Positions 9,018-18,471 of a DNA stretch of 64,000 nt are shown here, in pieces. The DNA is from Sphingobacteriales bacterium (GTDB lineage: Bacteria > Bacteroidota > Bacteroidia > Chitinophagales > UBA2359), in contig JADJTE010000015.1 in the NCBI GenBank assembly GCA_016711295.1, positions 114,739 through 178,738 on the forward strand, in the 5' to 3' direction. The notes below the pieces were generated by a model that was given only the letters and a program-made list of their open reading frames with translations, had not been told where the DNA came from and searched no databases. Each line of letters opens with the position of its first letter. Within the stretch, counting starts at the first letter, position 1. The position numbers and the translations under genes were made by a program.

Positions 9018-9902
9018 TTATTGTATTTTTCCAATTAATCCCCTGATACCCATATCGGTTGGTACGTCTCCGTCTAAGGGGTCGAAGGTATTGGGCGTAT
9101 TGTTGGCATCGTTCCACTCAAAACTATGGTTGGTTGATAGCGATACGGTGATAATAATGTCTTCTGTTTCATTGCCCATAATGGTAAGCGGGGCAGCATC
9201 AAAAGTACCTGTCACGACGCACGAACCCGCTGGAATGGGCGAGTTGGCAAACAAAGGATTGGGCACCGTTGTGGCACCAGCGGGAGTTTGTCCGCTATTG
9301 AGCGAAAAGGGTGTTTCAAAAGCCCAATAGCCCTGCAAGCGGTTGGCATTGACGCTAAGGCTCTGCGTTTTGACGGTATAAGATTGGATATAGGTATTGA
9401 AGCCAATGAACGAAGCCAAAGTGCCTATGGTACTAATGCCCATACCGCGCACTTTGATGTCGTAGTTTTGGTAGGCAAGCGATACGCGCAAATATGGATA
9501 GGTGCCAGGCACTATATCGGCTATCGGGACGCTCAAAAAGGTCTCGCCCTCGGCTACAATAGTAGATTGAGCAAAATCGATAGCAGGGTCTCCGCCCGCG
9601 GTGGTCTCGGCATGTCGGTAAAGCACTTCACCACTGCCCAAAGCAGTAAATGCAGTAGGGCTAAGTTCGACATAATGAGCACTAATGCCGTTGAAGTGCG
9701 GCGACTGTGCGCCGTGTCCGGGCGGTACTGTGGCGGGTTGCCCCAAATTGTTGAGCCGTATTTGGGTGCTATCAAATGCAAAGCGAAAAATGAGCTGTGC
9801 GCTGTCGTCAGGTATATCGCTTGGGTTACAAGCCGACATAGCCACCAGCAAACATAAGCATAGGGCTATTATGGCAAAAGATAATGAGTAGTAACGACAC
9901 AT
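9018..9902 (-). CDS. Lipoprotein, function unknown
   Basis: A 294-residue exported protein. The N-terminus MCRYYSLSFAIIALCLCLLV runs into AMSACNPSD, a lipobox-like site with the cysteine at residue 25, so it should be lipid-anchored. The mature part is rich in Thr, Ser, Gly and Asn and looks all-beta. A conserved-looking stretch is LQGYWAFETPFSLNSGQ, and near the end GDVPTDMGIRGLIGKIQ. No catalytic motif is recognised. It resembles uncharacterised lipoproteins that occur widely in Bacteroidota. It stands alone, with an R1 repeat just upstream (9913-10041) and a MITE downstream. Confidence 0.7.
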   Translation of the reverse strand: MCRYYSLSFAIIALCLCLLVAMSACNPSDIPDDSAQLIFRFAFDSTQIRLNNLGQPATVPPGHGAQSPHFNGISAHYVELSPTAFTALGSGEVLYRHAETTAGGDPAIDFAQSTIVAEGETFLSVPIADIVPGTYPYLRVSLAYQNYDIKVRGMGISTIGTLASFIGFNTYIQSYTVKTQSLSVNANRLQGYWAFETPFSLNSGQTPAGATTVPNPLFANSPIPAGSCVVTGTFDAAPLTIMGNETEDIIITVSLSTNHSFEWNDANNTPNTFDPLDGDVPTDMGIRGLIGKIQ

Positions 9903-9912
9903 AGAATAAATG

Positions 9913-10041
9913 CAACTATTTAGGGTATGGGGTTCTGGGTATAGGGTTCTAGGCTATATCTATCTAATAATGCCAGAAATCATTGCATATTCGATTTAGG
10001 AATGGCTATTCTTGTGGGCTGTTCCTACAAGACTAAACAGC
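9913..10041. repeat. Repeat family R1, copy c (longer variant)
   Basis: The ends AACTATTTAG (9913-9922) and CTAAACAGCT (10032-10041) are the R1 termini. The core TATCTAATAATGCC is shared. It carries about 20 extra bases that add an inner AGGAA/TTCCT stem. It sits 11 bp upstream of the lipoprotein start codon at 9902. Confidence 0.7.
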
Positions 10042-10119
10042 TACGAATAAATATTTGCTGAATAAACACTCGTCCTCGGCATTAGGGCTAAAAAGTGGTC
10101 GTATATCTATCAATAGACT

Positions 10120-11420
10120 TTACAGCGTCCAATATTTTAGGCGATGAATTTGCCCGCGATACGCGCCTTTGATGTCTATAAGTATGCCGTTAGGAGCAGA
10201 TAGCTGTTCGAAATAGGCTTCGTCCAATTGGGCATAATCGTTATGTTTTACGGCTACTATGATAGCGTCATAGCGCAAGTGTTCGGGTATTTGGCTCGAT
10301 AGTGGCAGTCCATATTCCGTGTTCAAATTCTTGGGGCAAGGCGTGTGGGTCGGAGATATCAACAGTAATAGAAAAGGCTTGCATCCGCGCACCAAATCGA
10401 CAACTTTTGAGTTGCGAAAATCACTCACATTTTCTTTGAAAGTCGCACCCATCACCAATACCCGCGACTGGCTGAGGTGTTTGCCCGCCCTGATAATATA
10501 TTGTATCACCCGTTTGGCTATAAATAAGCTCATTTCGTCATTAATGCGCCGCCCGCTCAAAATTACATCGGGTTTATAGCCCAATTCGGTCGATTTGTAG
10601 GTAAGGTAATACGGGTCGACCCCGATGCAGTGCCCGCCCACCAAGCCCGGCGAAAAGGGCAAAAAATTCCATTTGGTTTGGGCTGCCTCTAATACGTCTT
10701 GCGTATTAATATTCATTTTATCAAAAATAAGTGCCAACTCATTCATCAGTGCGATATTGAGGTCGCGTTGGGTATTTTCGATTACTTTGGCGGCTTCGGC
10801 TACTTTGATAGAGCTTGCCCGATGTACGCCTGCCTCGATGATAAGCTCGTACACGCGGGCTATTTGTTCTAAGGATTCGCCGTCGCAGCCCGACACAACT
10901 TTGACAATTCGCGTAAGGGTGTGCTCGGTATCGCCAGGATTGATGCGTTCAGGTGAGTAGCCTACTTTAAAATCGATACCATAGCGCAAGCCCGATGTTT
11001 GTTCTAAGATGGGTATGCAGTCGTCTTCGGTACAGCCCGGATAAACGGTTGATTCGTATACGACATAATCGCCTTTTTTGAGTACCGCCCCTACCGTGCG
11101 CGATGCGCTGATGAGGGGTTTTAAGTTAGGTACGCGGTGTTCGTCACGGGTGTAGGTACGGCTACGATAAAAAAGTTGGCGGAGAGCAAGTCTTCTTGAA
11201 GGTGCGTAAATGAAATCTGACAATCATCAAAGGCTTCGGGCGGTAGTTCGCGGCTGGGGTCTATGCGTTGCTGCATTTGAGCGATGCGCTCGCGGTTGAT
11301 GTCGAAGCCCAAAACCTGACAGCGGCGTGCAAAGGCTAAGGCAATGGGCAAACCGACATAGCCCAATCCAATAACTGCCAAGCGCGTTTTTTGGTACAAT
11401 AAATCGTCGTATATCGCCAT
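10120..11420 (-). CDS. UDP-sugar 6-dehydrogenase (WbpA/TviB type), with apparent frameshifts
   Basis: Oxidises a UDP-N-acetylhexosamine to the uronic acid, a step in surface polysaccharide synthesis. The N-terminal NAD-binding region is LAVIGLGYVGLPIALAFA; the middle has ESTVYPGCTED, and SPERINPGD follows. The catalytic cysteine is in GLVGGHCIGVDPYYL, and the C-terminal domain ends FEQLSAPNGILIDIKGAYRG. Three indels are apparent. One is near 11135 (VPTPVT then DEHRVPNLKP). A compensating pair near 10396 and 10322 scrambles the segment whose other frame reads MQAFSITVDISDPHALPQEF. Restored length is about 433 residues, normal for the family. A TACTTTTG box (complement of 11489-11496) could be its -7 promoter element. 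Confidence 0.85.
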
Positions 11421-11446
11421 AAACGAGAGAAAAACGGTGGTTCTTA

Positions 11447-11454
11447 TATCTTTG
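11447..11454 (+). promoter_or_regulatory. Candidate Bacteroidota -7 element
   Basis: TATCTTTG matches the Bacteroidota TAnnTTTG consensus, facing the DsbD-domain gene about 200 bp away. A clear TTTG -33 box at the right spacing is not evident, so this is weak. Confidence 0.3.
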
Positions 11455-11659
11455 TGTTATAGCCAACAGCCATTACCACAAATAGACTGCAAAAGTAGCA
11501 ATTATTTTGGCTTGCGGGGGCTATATGGGGCATAAAGTTAGCCAACTTTTATCGCCTTAGCGTGTTTTATAGGGATAATTGCCTTTTTAAGACAAAACAG
11601 CATCGCTGGTGTTGCTACTACAAAAACCTTATTTTGTAATATATATTCGTTATACTATC

Positions 11660-12493
11660 ATGTACTACCCTACCCTCTGCCGCCGTTTGGCAATCGGATT
11701 ATTTTGCGCCCTCACTTTCTGCGCTACTGCCTTTGCCCAAGTTTATGAGGGGCAGCGGTTGGTAAAGCCGCAAATATGGGTATCGAATACCGATTTCACC
11801 CGCCCATTTTACATAGCGGTCTATTTCAAGATAGCTCCCGAATGGCATTTATACTGGAAAAATCCCGGCGATAGCGGTATGCCGCCCCAAATGCGCTTAT
11901 CGTTGCCGCCTTCTTTTGAAGTAGGCAATCCCTTATTTCCGATGCCGCATAGCCTGCCCTCCGACGAAGGTGTAAATTATGCCTATACCGACGAATTGAT
12001 GGTCTTGTTACCTATTACACCCTCCGAAACGACCTCTACCGATACCGCGCTCCAATTTACGCTGTATGCCGATTGGTTGGTATGCCGCGAGAAATGCCTG
12101 CGCGGAGCAGACACCCTCCAATTTGATAGCCGCCAAATAAGCCCCGAAGCAGCAACAGATATGCAGCACCGCATCAGCCGAAACCTGCGCAATATGCCCA
12201 CAGACTTGTCGAAGTTGGGCACGGCAATACAATCTGTAAAGTTGCAGCGAAAAAAACAGCAATTATCCGCTGTAATTACGCTCTCCAAAGCCCTACCCAC
12301 CACCAGCGATATAGCCTTTTTCCCCGAACCAATACCCGATTATATCATCTCATATAGCAATATAACCATCGAAAAACGCCGCCGTATCGTCATTCCGCTA
12401 TCGCCCGAAACCGATAACGCGCCACCACCCGCTGCTATAAAGGGATTGGTTATTTTAAACGACATTGCCTACGAATTAAATACGAATAAGTAG
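11660..12493 (+). CDS. Secreted protein with DsbD N-terminal-like domain
   Basis: A 277-residue periplasmic protein. I chose the ATG at 11660 because it opens a good signal peptide (MYYPTLCRRLAIGLFCALTF, ending CATAFAQ). The mature part has the DsbD alpha-like pattern: VYFKIAPEWHLYWKNPGDSG, then LPSDEGVNYAYTDELMVLLP, and WLVCREKCLRG with the redox-type CxxxC cysteines. This domain receives electrons from the membrane thiol transporter in DsbD/ScsB systems. Here it is encoded alone, without the transmembrane part, as is common in Bacteroidota. Function is inferred from the family only. Confidence 0.8.
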   Translation: MYYPTLCRRLAIGLFCALTFCATAFAQVYEGQRLVKPQIWVSNTDFTRPFYIAVYFKIAPEWHLYWKNPGDSGMPPQMRLSLPPSFEVGNPLFPMPHSLPSDEGVNYAYTDELMVLLPITPSETTSTDTALQFTLYADWLVCREKCLRGADTLQFDSRQISPEAATDMQHRISRNLRNMPTDLSKLGTAIQSVKLQRKKQQLSAVITLSKALPTTSDIAFFPEPIPDYIISYSNITIEKRRRIVIPLSPETDNAPPPAAIKGLVILNDIAYELNTNK

Positions 12494-12587
12494 CCATTTA
12501 TACAGCTAAATTGCCACGGGCTTTTATTTCCATACATGCAAAAAGAACTTTCGCGAAGCCATTGGTGCAATATACCCGACAAATTAC

Positions 12588-13802
12588 CTATGGTTTGTCG
12601 TCTATGATGGTTGGTTTGCCAATGATAATTTCGGGTTGTTTGGTTATATCGGTATCATCGGGTGCCAAATCGCCTGTACGCAAAATAGTATCTATTTTTA
12701 TGTCTGTAATTACCTCTTCGGGCAAACCTGCGGGTAGATTTATTTCTGTACCTGCACCGCTGTCGGGCGGCGTAGCGGCTACGATAGTCAAATTAGGTAC
12801 TTGTAGTGCGATATAAGGCAAATAGAGCAAGGCTATTGCCATAATTATTTTGCAAGCGCGGCTCAGGCGACCAAAGTCGGGTATGTCGGTAGCGTTCCAT
12901 AATTTCCAGACCAACCACAACAAAGGCAATAATATCAATACCGCCCCTCCGACAGCCGCTATAAAATCGGCATTGGTTAATTGGCGGAGTACAAAGCGCA
13001 CCATGCCTTGTATGCACAACAGCAAGGGCACCAAGGCAGCCAATTTCGCCCAAGCCAAACCGCCTACTATCGGCAAGGTGCGGTAGCCCGATTGTTGGTC
13101 GCCCGGTACATCTTCAATATCTTTGACAATTTCGCGCGTCAAGGTCAGTAAAAAGGCAAAAGCGGTGTATGGCACGATATATGCCAACATAGTAGGGGCA
13201 AGCCCCGTCGTATATGCTTCGGGGCTGGCAATGGGTGTGCCGTAGCCCAAACCTCCCAAGGCGGCAGCCACCAAGTAGTCTTTGAGGGCGTAAAACAGTT
13301 CAGGCTCAAACAAAGCGGGTATCAATACGGCTAAGGCTGCCAAACTCGACACGACTATATTGCCCCAAAGAGCAGTCTGTTTCCAACTGCGGGCATATTG
13401 TAGCAGCAACAATACGCAGATAGCAGGTATCCAGCCCAAGCGGTAGTTGCCCACCGAATAGCCCGCCACAAAACCCAGAACGATAGCCGCTATATTGAGC
13501 CACAAACCTGCTTGCTGCGCCGTCTGTGGGCTGATAGTCTGCCCTACTGTAATGCGCTGCGGGCGATTGACGCGGTCAGTCGATACGTCCGCTATATCGT
13601 TCAGCACATAACCCGCGGCGGCGGCGGTTACAACAGACAGTAGTAAACATACAAACCCCCACAAAGGCATTGTGGGGTTGAGTTGCATACGCGCAAAAAT
13701 AGGTTCGATAATACAAAAGCGCAAGAGCAGTAACAAAACGGCAATATATGCCAAATTGCCTACACGCAGCAAACGCATCCAAGGATAATGCAGTAAAGAC
13801 AT
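12588..13802 (-). CDS. UbiA-family prenyltransferase with C-terminal extension
   Basis: An integral membrane protein of 404 residues with about nine hydrophobic helices. The first Asp-rich motif is NDIADVSTD (residues 68-76); the second is VKDIEDVPGDQQ (about 227-237) in loop 6-7. These bind the prenyl diphosphate through Mg2+. The protein resembles the geranylgeranylglycerol-phosphate synthase-like UbiA proteins of Bacteroidota, but the acceptor cannot be set. The last 60 residues after the final helix (TPPDSGAGTEINLPAGLPEE and on) form an acidic soluble tail that is unusual for the family. A hairpin with a T-run lies in its leader (see 13856-13894). Confidence 0.85.
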   Translation of the reverse strand: MSLLHYPWMRLLRVGNLAYIAVLLLLLRFCIIEPIFARMQLNPTMPLWGFVCLLLSVVTAAAAGYVLNDIADVSTDRVNRPQRITVGQTISPQTAQQAGLWLNIAAIVLGFVAGYSVGNYRLGWIPAICVLLLLQYARSWKQTALWGNIVVSSLAALAVLIPALFEPELFYALKDYLVAAALGGLGYGTPIASPEAYTTGLAPTMLAYIVPYTAFAFLLTLTREIVKDIEDVPGDQQSGYRTLPIVGGLAWAKLAALVPLLLCIQGMVRFVLRQLTNADFIAAVGGAVLILLPLLWLVWKLWNATDIPDFGRLSRACKIIMAIALLYLPYIALQVPNLTIVAATPPDSGAGTEINLPAGLPEEVITDIKIDTILRTGDLAPDDTDITKQPEIIIGKPTIIDDKP

Positions 13803-13855
13803 AGTTTAATGGTAGAGATTCGTTGGGCGAACACGGGCAAAAGCCCTCAAAAAAA

Positions 13856-13894
13856 AAATTCTTGTGGTAGCGTATAAAGGCTCAACCACAAGAA
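13856..13894 (-). terminator. Hairpin with T-run in the UbiA leader (terminator or attenuator)
   Basis: Read leftwards, ATTCTTGTGGT and ACCACAAGAAT form an 11-bp stem with a loop of about 16 nt, followed by nine T. This is a rho-independent terminator in shape. A TACCTTTG box (complement of 13927-13934) lies just upstream. The hairpin therefore sits between a possible promoter and the UbiA start at 13802, or it ends transcription coming from the phage side. Confidence 0.6.
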
Positions 13895-14097
13895 TATATT
13901 CGGTCAGAGTAGCCCAGCGCAAAACGCAAAGGTACATATCTTTATTGTCCTATTCAAGCAAAACGGACACAAAACAATAGCCATTACCTCATCTATGCCC
14001 GTTAGACGGGGAAAACGAAAAGTACTAAATAACGGAAAACGAAAAGTGCCAAATACCATTAAGCACTTTTTTTTTACATTACGAACTAAACGTATTA

Positions 14098-14133
14098 TCG
14101 CAGGCAGGCTTACCAAAAAGCCTGCCTGCGATA
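14098..14133. terminator. Strong GC-rich hairpin at the left end of the phage region
   Basis: TCGCAGGCAGGCTT and AAGCCTGCCTGCGA form a perfect 14-bp stem with a short AT-rich loop. It lies just downstream of the leftward tail operon, as expected for its terminator, though no T-run follows directly. It marks the probable left boundary of the phage genes. The neighbouring 13.97-14.06 kb carries two copies of AACGAAAAGT. Confidence 0.6.
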
Positions 14134-14184
14134 CAAAGTGCTTTCAATCTTTGTTTTAAGGGTTGTTAAATTGGTTTTTAGCTG

Positions 14185-15082
14185 CTAATAAAAGATACCA
14201 ACGTTGGTATCCATGTCATTGATGACCTCTACCTTAATGCCGGCCTCAGCCTATCCTATACAGCATCAAGGACAATTCCATCAAGTATTATTTCTAAGTT
14301 AAGTGATATGGAAACGGATGATACTCCTCCCGTCCATGTGACGTAATCATTTTGAGAAAAAGGCAAATCGTTGTGGGTAGATAGTGTTACTAACCCTCCA
14401 GTAGTAGCCGACAATTTAAATAAATTGCCATCCTTAGAGCCTACAAACAAGGTTATAGGGTGTTCGGGGAACCACCATTCCGGCAAGCTAAACAACGGTA
14501 TGGCATTTATGCCTACGCCGAGCGCGGATATATTAACACGCACCCTGCCTTTTAACTTTATTTCGCCAATTGAATTAATGCGAAATACCGCTTGATAAGG
14601 ACCAGTTGTAGATACATTAGGCGAAAAAATAAATATAGGACTCCAATCAGTTCGCTTATATTTTAGTAACTGGGAAAACCGTGCTACGGATCCGTATGAT
14701 AATGCCCCTGATGGCAAAGCACCAGAGCCTATCAGCATAACTCTTTTTTCTTTGACGTTTTGTATTGAGCTATTTGCATAACTAATAGGGGTAGGCGGCA
14801 AATAAGACACTTCGGGGGCGAAATATACACTGCCCCATGTTAGGAATTTGCGGCAGCTACATACCACAGTTCGCCCATATAAAACACGTACCCCTCGCTA
14901 ATATTGACAACGCCAATACTTAGAAAGGTGGGATCACAGCCGCTTACTATATAGGCTTGATAGTTAGATGGTAAGAACATGCTGCCAATAGCCTTAAAAC
15001 CATCTTGGTAGGCTTGTTGCATTAGCGACAAATCCTCAATAGTTAATGGGTGTCCTCCGGGCTGTAAATTTAGTTTATTCAT
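14185..15082 (-). CDS. Phage tail fibre / distal tail protein (apparent frameshifts)
   Basis: Starts MNKLNLQPGGHPLTIEDLSL, which is the kind of N-terminal segment seen in Bacteroidota phage tail-end proteins, and continues FKAIGSMFLPSNYQAYIVSG. The frame breaks near 14860 and resumes as LTWGSVYFAPEVSYLPP. A second break near 14260 leads to a coding-looking end, GIKVEVINDMDTNVGIFY, stopping at 14185. I extend the gene there on the basis of that coding-like end. It starts at the last base of the upstream gene. It is last in the leftward operon, where host-contact proteins usually sit. A 16-bp palindrome (ATACCAACGTTGGTAT) lies within its 3' end. Confidence 0.6.
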
Positions 15083-15594
15083 TAGTAATATACTATTTTA
15101 TACTTGTGACCTATGGCGTTATGCCGATTTATATGTGCTCCTAGCATGGGTTCGTCAATGATAAGCGATGCAGGAACCCAGACAATAAAGTTGATTTGTT
15201 GCCAATAGTCCTGCCAAGAATATAGATAACTTAATTGAGTGTCCGAGTCGCTATAAACAAAAAAAGGCGGTTGTTGTTCCCAATCGCTCCAAACCAAACT
15301 AAGCGGCACTTGATTTGGATTGTTCTCTATCCAAATGCCACCATATGTATAATCTATGGAGTGCGCCGATATAACTGGCGCAAATGAGGGGTTAAAAACC
15401 CTATTCAAATACCATTCTAAACTATATGTCTGTGTAGTAACTTGCAGTTTATCTTTGGTCTCATTTCGGTAGCCCTCAAATATGGCATGTAAGGATTGAA
15501 GGGGCTGTAAGTTAGCCCAAATCCATTGGTGCATCTTGTCTTTGCGCAAGAAAGGGGGCAATAATCGCCATATTTGCAAATAAAAATTGACCAT
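15082..15594 (-). CDS. Phage tail protein I-like (after baseplate J)
   Basis: A 170-residue protein with no recognised catalytic motif, starting MVNFYLQIWRLLPPFLRKDK. It is rich in Trp, Tyr and Asn. Its start overlaps the stop of the J-like gene by one base, and it is followed by the fibre gene. In contractile-tail phages the gene after J is gpI, and length and position fit that role, but sequence alone does not prove it. Confidence 0.55.
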   Translation of the reverse strand: MVNFYLQIWRLLPPFLRKDKMHQWIWANLQPLQSLHAIFEGYRNETKDKLQVTTQTYSLEWYLNRVFNPSFAPVISAHSIDYTYGGIWIENNPNQVPLSLVWSDWEQQPPFFVYSDSDTQLSYLYSWQDYWQQINFIVWVPASLIIDEPMLGAHINRHNAIGHKYKIVYY

Positions 15595-16466
15595 TATAAT
15601 ACAGGGTAGTACACAATTGTTGTATTAATGGGAAAAGCAGGATCTATTTCTATATAACCCGAAGTTGGTATGTATGTGGGTTTGGCGGGTGCTGTGCCGT
15701 TGGTTATTTGGGCATAGGGCAGAGCCCCAACTTGTGCCCCGACATAGTTTAACCTCAACGTTTTCACGCCTACTACTTTTTGTATTGCGTCTTCTAAGGC
15801 AGTGAGCATAAACTCACCATCAAAAGGCAGGTTGCGCAAATATCCTTTTATTGCTTTTTCAATATTCGTTTTTAATGTCGACAAATTTATTAGCGGGTCG
15901 TAATAAATATCTGCCATTACTTTTAATTTGTCGGGGTTTAGGCTAATTACTTGCACCAAAGTACCAGCGGGCTTTATATCATCTACATAAACCTCGACCG
16001 CCTGTATTTCAAGCGTTGTAAGCGGTTGTAGCCCGCTTACACCATTCTTTGCGACCTTGACTAACACAATACCCCAAGTCGTTTCTACAACAGCGGCTTG
16101 CGTCACAATGCGAGCGGCGGCATCGTCAATCGCATAATAGGGTCGGTAGTCATCGAATAGCAAATCGTGACCATATTGAAAACGATACAACATACTGCGC
16201 AACCATGTTGCTGTATTTGGAATCGCATTTGCAGCAATTGCTTCGACTTCTGCTACAAATTGAGCATATACGCACTCTTCTATCCATAGGCATACTGCTG
16301 TAATAAAAGCCCACAGCCGCCATATTGCGGCTGCACTTGTACTATTGAGCAAAGATAGTTGCGGGTCTGATAGCACATTGCCAATAATGGCATTATGCAA
16401 TTCGATAACCCTATCCTTGCTTTCTATAAGCAGGCTTTTTATTTCATCAATTCTCCTTGCTTGCAT
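15594..16466 (-). CDS. Baseplate J-like protein
   Basis: A 290-residue protein. The central part has the baseplate J pattern TLEIQAVEVYVDDIKPAGTL, followed by VISLNPDKLKVMADIYYDPL and later LEDAIQKVVGVKTLRLNYVG. These match the beta-rich wedge domain of gpJ/gp6 proteins. It begins with a helical segment (IDEIKSLLIESKDRVIELHN). It overlaps its neighbours by one base at both ends, so translation is tightly coupled in the tail operon. Confidence 0.7.
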   Translation of the reverse strand: MQARRIDEIKSLLIESKDRVIELHNAIIGNVLSDPQLSLLNSTSAAAIWRLWAFITAVCLWIEECVYAQFVAEVEAIAANAIPNTATWLRSMLYRFQYGHDLLFDDYRPYYAIDDAAARIVTQAAVVETTWGIVLVKVAKNGVSGLQPLTTLEIQAVEVYVDDIKPAGTLVQVISLNPDKLKVMADIYYDPLINLSTLKTNIEKAIKGYLRNLPFDGEFMLTALEDAIQKVVGVKTLRLNYVGAQVGALPYAQITNGTAPAKPTYIPTSGYIEIDPAFPINTTIVYYPVL

Positions 16467-17365
16467 TACTTAATCCTTTGCGCGTTTATGTTAACATTGT
16501 CATTGGTCACTTCTATACTTATTGTTACCATATTGTCATATTTTAAATTTGATGCTATTTTGTTGCGCAAATCAACCGCATCGCTCCGCTTGGGGGCATT
16601 CATCCAACGTATGATACCAACCCCCAGCAATGGATGTTCGCGAAAGCTACCTTTGTCGGCAATGAGTATATGCGATATGTGCTGTTCGTCTGAATAATCT
16701 ATCACAAAGTCCCCAAATGCAATTTGCAGGTCTTGGTTTTCGTCTAAAATGAGGTCTGTTGCTTGCATTATTGTACTATTTTTTTCATTACCTAGGCTGC
16801 CTATGTCTGCCAAGGGCAGCGAGCCTATTGCGGCTACTACGGCAGCTTTGATAGCTGCTCCGCCGTCACCAGACACGGGCAAAGTTGTTGTTAATGCAGT
16901 GCGTAGTGCGTTGCAATAAGCGTTAATATTGCTTAGTGCTTCGACTAACGAAGGTAATTTTACCATACCTCCGATGCCGCCGCCATTAAACACTATTTGA
17001 GGGCAGTCTATACTGCATAGGTCAGAATTTAATTTAACGGTGGTTGTGTTGCCCATTACGAGCAAAACCTCCTCGACTTCGCTTGTTGCAAGCAAGTAAT
17101 ATGCCGTATTGTCGTTCTCAATAGGGACCAACAGTACGGTGCTTTGAAGCACTGGATAGGTTACAATACCCACCACGTAGTCATCAATTCCTGCCATTAA
17201 TCGAACGTCAAATATTTGGGGCTGCCCTTGCACAATGGGCATAGCATCAATAGTCGCCTTATCTTTATCGACCCTTGTCACCCTTGCCACTACAATAGGC
17301 AACTGGTCCATGCCGCTTTGAGCAATTTCTCTAATGAGCCGCTTTATACTTGCGTTGTTATTCAT
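16466..17365 (-). CDS. Baseplate spike-like protein fused to a gp25/W-like domain
   Basis: A 299-residue protein in two parts. Residues 1 to about 130 look like the OB-fold of a gpV/gp45 spike (VARVTRVDKDKATIDAMPIV, then YPVLQSTVLLVPIENDNTAY). From about 200 onward, DLILDENQDLQIAFGDFVID, GSFREHPLLGVGI and SIEV form the gp25/W baseplate wedge pattern. Spike and gp25 are usually separate genes. The start overlaps the hub gene by 8 bases. Confidence 0.65.
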   Translation of the reverse strand: MNNNASIKRLIREIAQSGMDQLPIVVARVTRVDKDKATIDAMPIVQGQPQIFDVRLMAGIDDYVVGIVTYPVLQSTVLLVPIENDNTAYYLLATSEVEEVLLVMGNTTTVKLNSDLCSIDCPQIVFNGGGIGGMVKLPSLVEALSNINAYCNALRTALTTTLPVSGDGGAAIKAAVVAAIGSLPLADIGSLGNEKNSTIMQATDLILDENQDLQIAFGDFVIDYSDEQHISHILIADKGSFREHPLLGVGIIRWMNAPKRSDAVDLRNKIASNLKYDNMVTISIEVTNDNVNINAQRIK

Positions 17366-18284
17366 GTTTTGCGCCTATTTTTATTGTTCTACGAAAACCA
17401 TTCACGCCAAAAACAGTATCTATACTTTCAATATCATACAAACCTGCCCTTTCGGGGTATGCTTCATCTTGCAAATAGACCCTATCATTGTATTGTAGAT
17501 ACGGCTCTCCAAAAGTGGTAATGTCTCCACGATAGCCATCGTATTGATACTTGCTTAATAAATTGTCTGCCGTTGCTTGCAATTGGTTTTGGTCTATTCG
17601 ATAATAAACGCGCCTTATTTCCTCTCCGCCTTGCCCCGCTGTTGCTTCTATTATTTCGTTGTTGGGCATCAACGAAAGGCAAACCACCTTTACGGCTGTT
17701 TCGGATTTAAAGCGATATGATAAGTTGCTAGTCACTACATTATATTGAACATTTAGCTTTACCTCTTTGCCGTGGGGCGGCGAAACGCCCACATACAAAG
17801 TACCTTCGTGTATAGAGCTATCAATGCCAAACTTTTGCTGCAATTGCTCCAATGCCATAGCAGCTGTTATGGCATTTAAGCGAAATGCTCCAAATTTCAT
17901 ATCTATAACCACATAGGGTATGGGCAAGTCCATGGCGGCTATAATTTCTGCCAAAGTAGGCGATCGAAACGACTTTGTTATAGGCTTTTGTTTGAGCAGC
18001 CAAGCGTCATCTTCGCAATGAATTTTGAAAGGAACCCCCGGCTCTGTGCGCACGACATACCCATTAAATCCGGTATATAGAACGCCATTATACCCCGAGC
18101 GTACCGTAACCTTGTCGTTTTGCCGAACAATAGCTTTTAAATCACTATCTTTTAGCCGCACGTTTTGAGGCAATTGGATAGTGCAGGTGTCGGTCAATGA
18201 ACGCCCACCATGCACTATCCTGACCTCATTTGCCCACTCAAATGAGAGCCTACCTATTTTTATTTCGCTGCACAGTACCAACAT
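17358..18284 (-). CDS. Tail hub protein, gpD / gp27-like
   Basis: A 308-residue late-control-D-like hub protein. Typical stretches are IKIGRLSFEWANEVRIVHGG, TCTIQLP, YNGVLYTGFNGYVVRTEPG and, in the second half, RRVYYRIDQNQLQATADNLL. Hub proteins connect the tail tube to the spike in contractile tails. The ATG overlaps the stop of the 52-residue gene as TAATG. The next gene encodes the spike, as expected. Confidence 0.7.
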   Translation of the reverse strand: MLVLCSEIKIGRLSFEWANEVRIVHGGRSLTDTCTIQLPQNVRLKDSDLKAIVRQNDKVTVRSGYNGVLYTGFNGYVVRTEPGVPFKIHCEDDAWLLKQKPITKSFRSPTLAEIIAAMDLPIPYVVIDMKFGAFRLNAITAAMALEQLQQKFGIDSSIHEGTLYVGVSPPHGKEVKLNVQYNVVTSNLSYRFKSETAVKVVCLSLMPNNEIIEATAGQGGEEIRRVYYRIDQNQLQATADNLLSKYQYDGYRGDITTFGEPYLQYNDRVYLQDEAYPERAGLYDIESIDTVFGVNGFRRTIKIGAKHE

Positions 18285-18442
18285 TATCCGTTGCCTTGCG
18301 CCTCTGTTGCCTGCGCTTGTGCTGCCAACTGCCCTTCTATTTTAGATAGAACTGGGTGTGAAAACTTAGCAGCCACTTCGCCAAGTGCTGCTAACACAAC
18401 TTGAATATCGTTTGGCGTTAATTTTAATACAATATCTTGCAT
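18284..18442 (-). CDS. Small tail-operon protein (52 aa)
   Basis: Reads MQDIVLKLTPNDIQVVLAAL and ends AQATEAQGNG, 52 residues. It has one amphipathic helix followed by an Ala/Gln-rich tail. Its stop overlaps the hub start (TAATG), so it is translationally coupled and likely real although short. It lies between the fibre and the hub. No family is recognised. Confidence 0.6.
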   Translation of the reverse strand: MQDIVLKLTPNDIQVVLAALGEVAAKFSHPVLSKIEGQLAAQAQATEAQGNG

Positions 18443-18471
18443 TTTTTTATGTATTTATGATTTATAAAAAA

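Noticed and set aside
9288..9857. Rightward 189-codon frame over the lipoprotein gene
   Set aside because: It is a shadow of the opposite-strand lipoprotein, which has a signal peptide and lipobox.
13904..14116. Leftward 70-codon frame between UbiA and the phage
   Set aside because: It spans the strong hairpin and short repeats, with unusual composition; not coding-like.
14194..14209. Phage operator at the palindrome ATACCAACGTTGGTAT
   Set aside because: It lies in what appears to be the 3' coding end of the fibre gene, away from promoters; kept only as a note.
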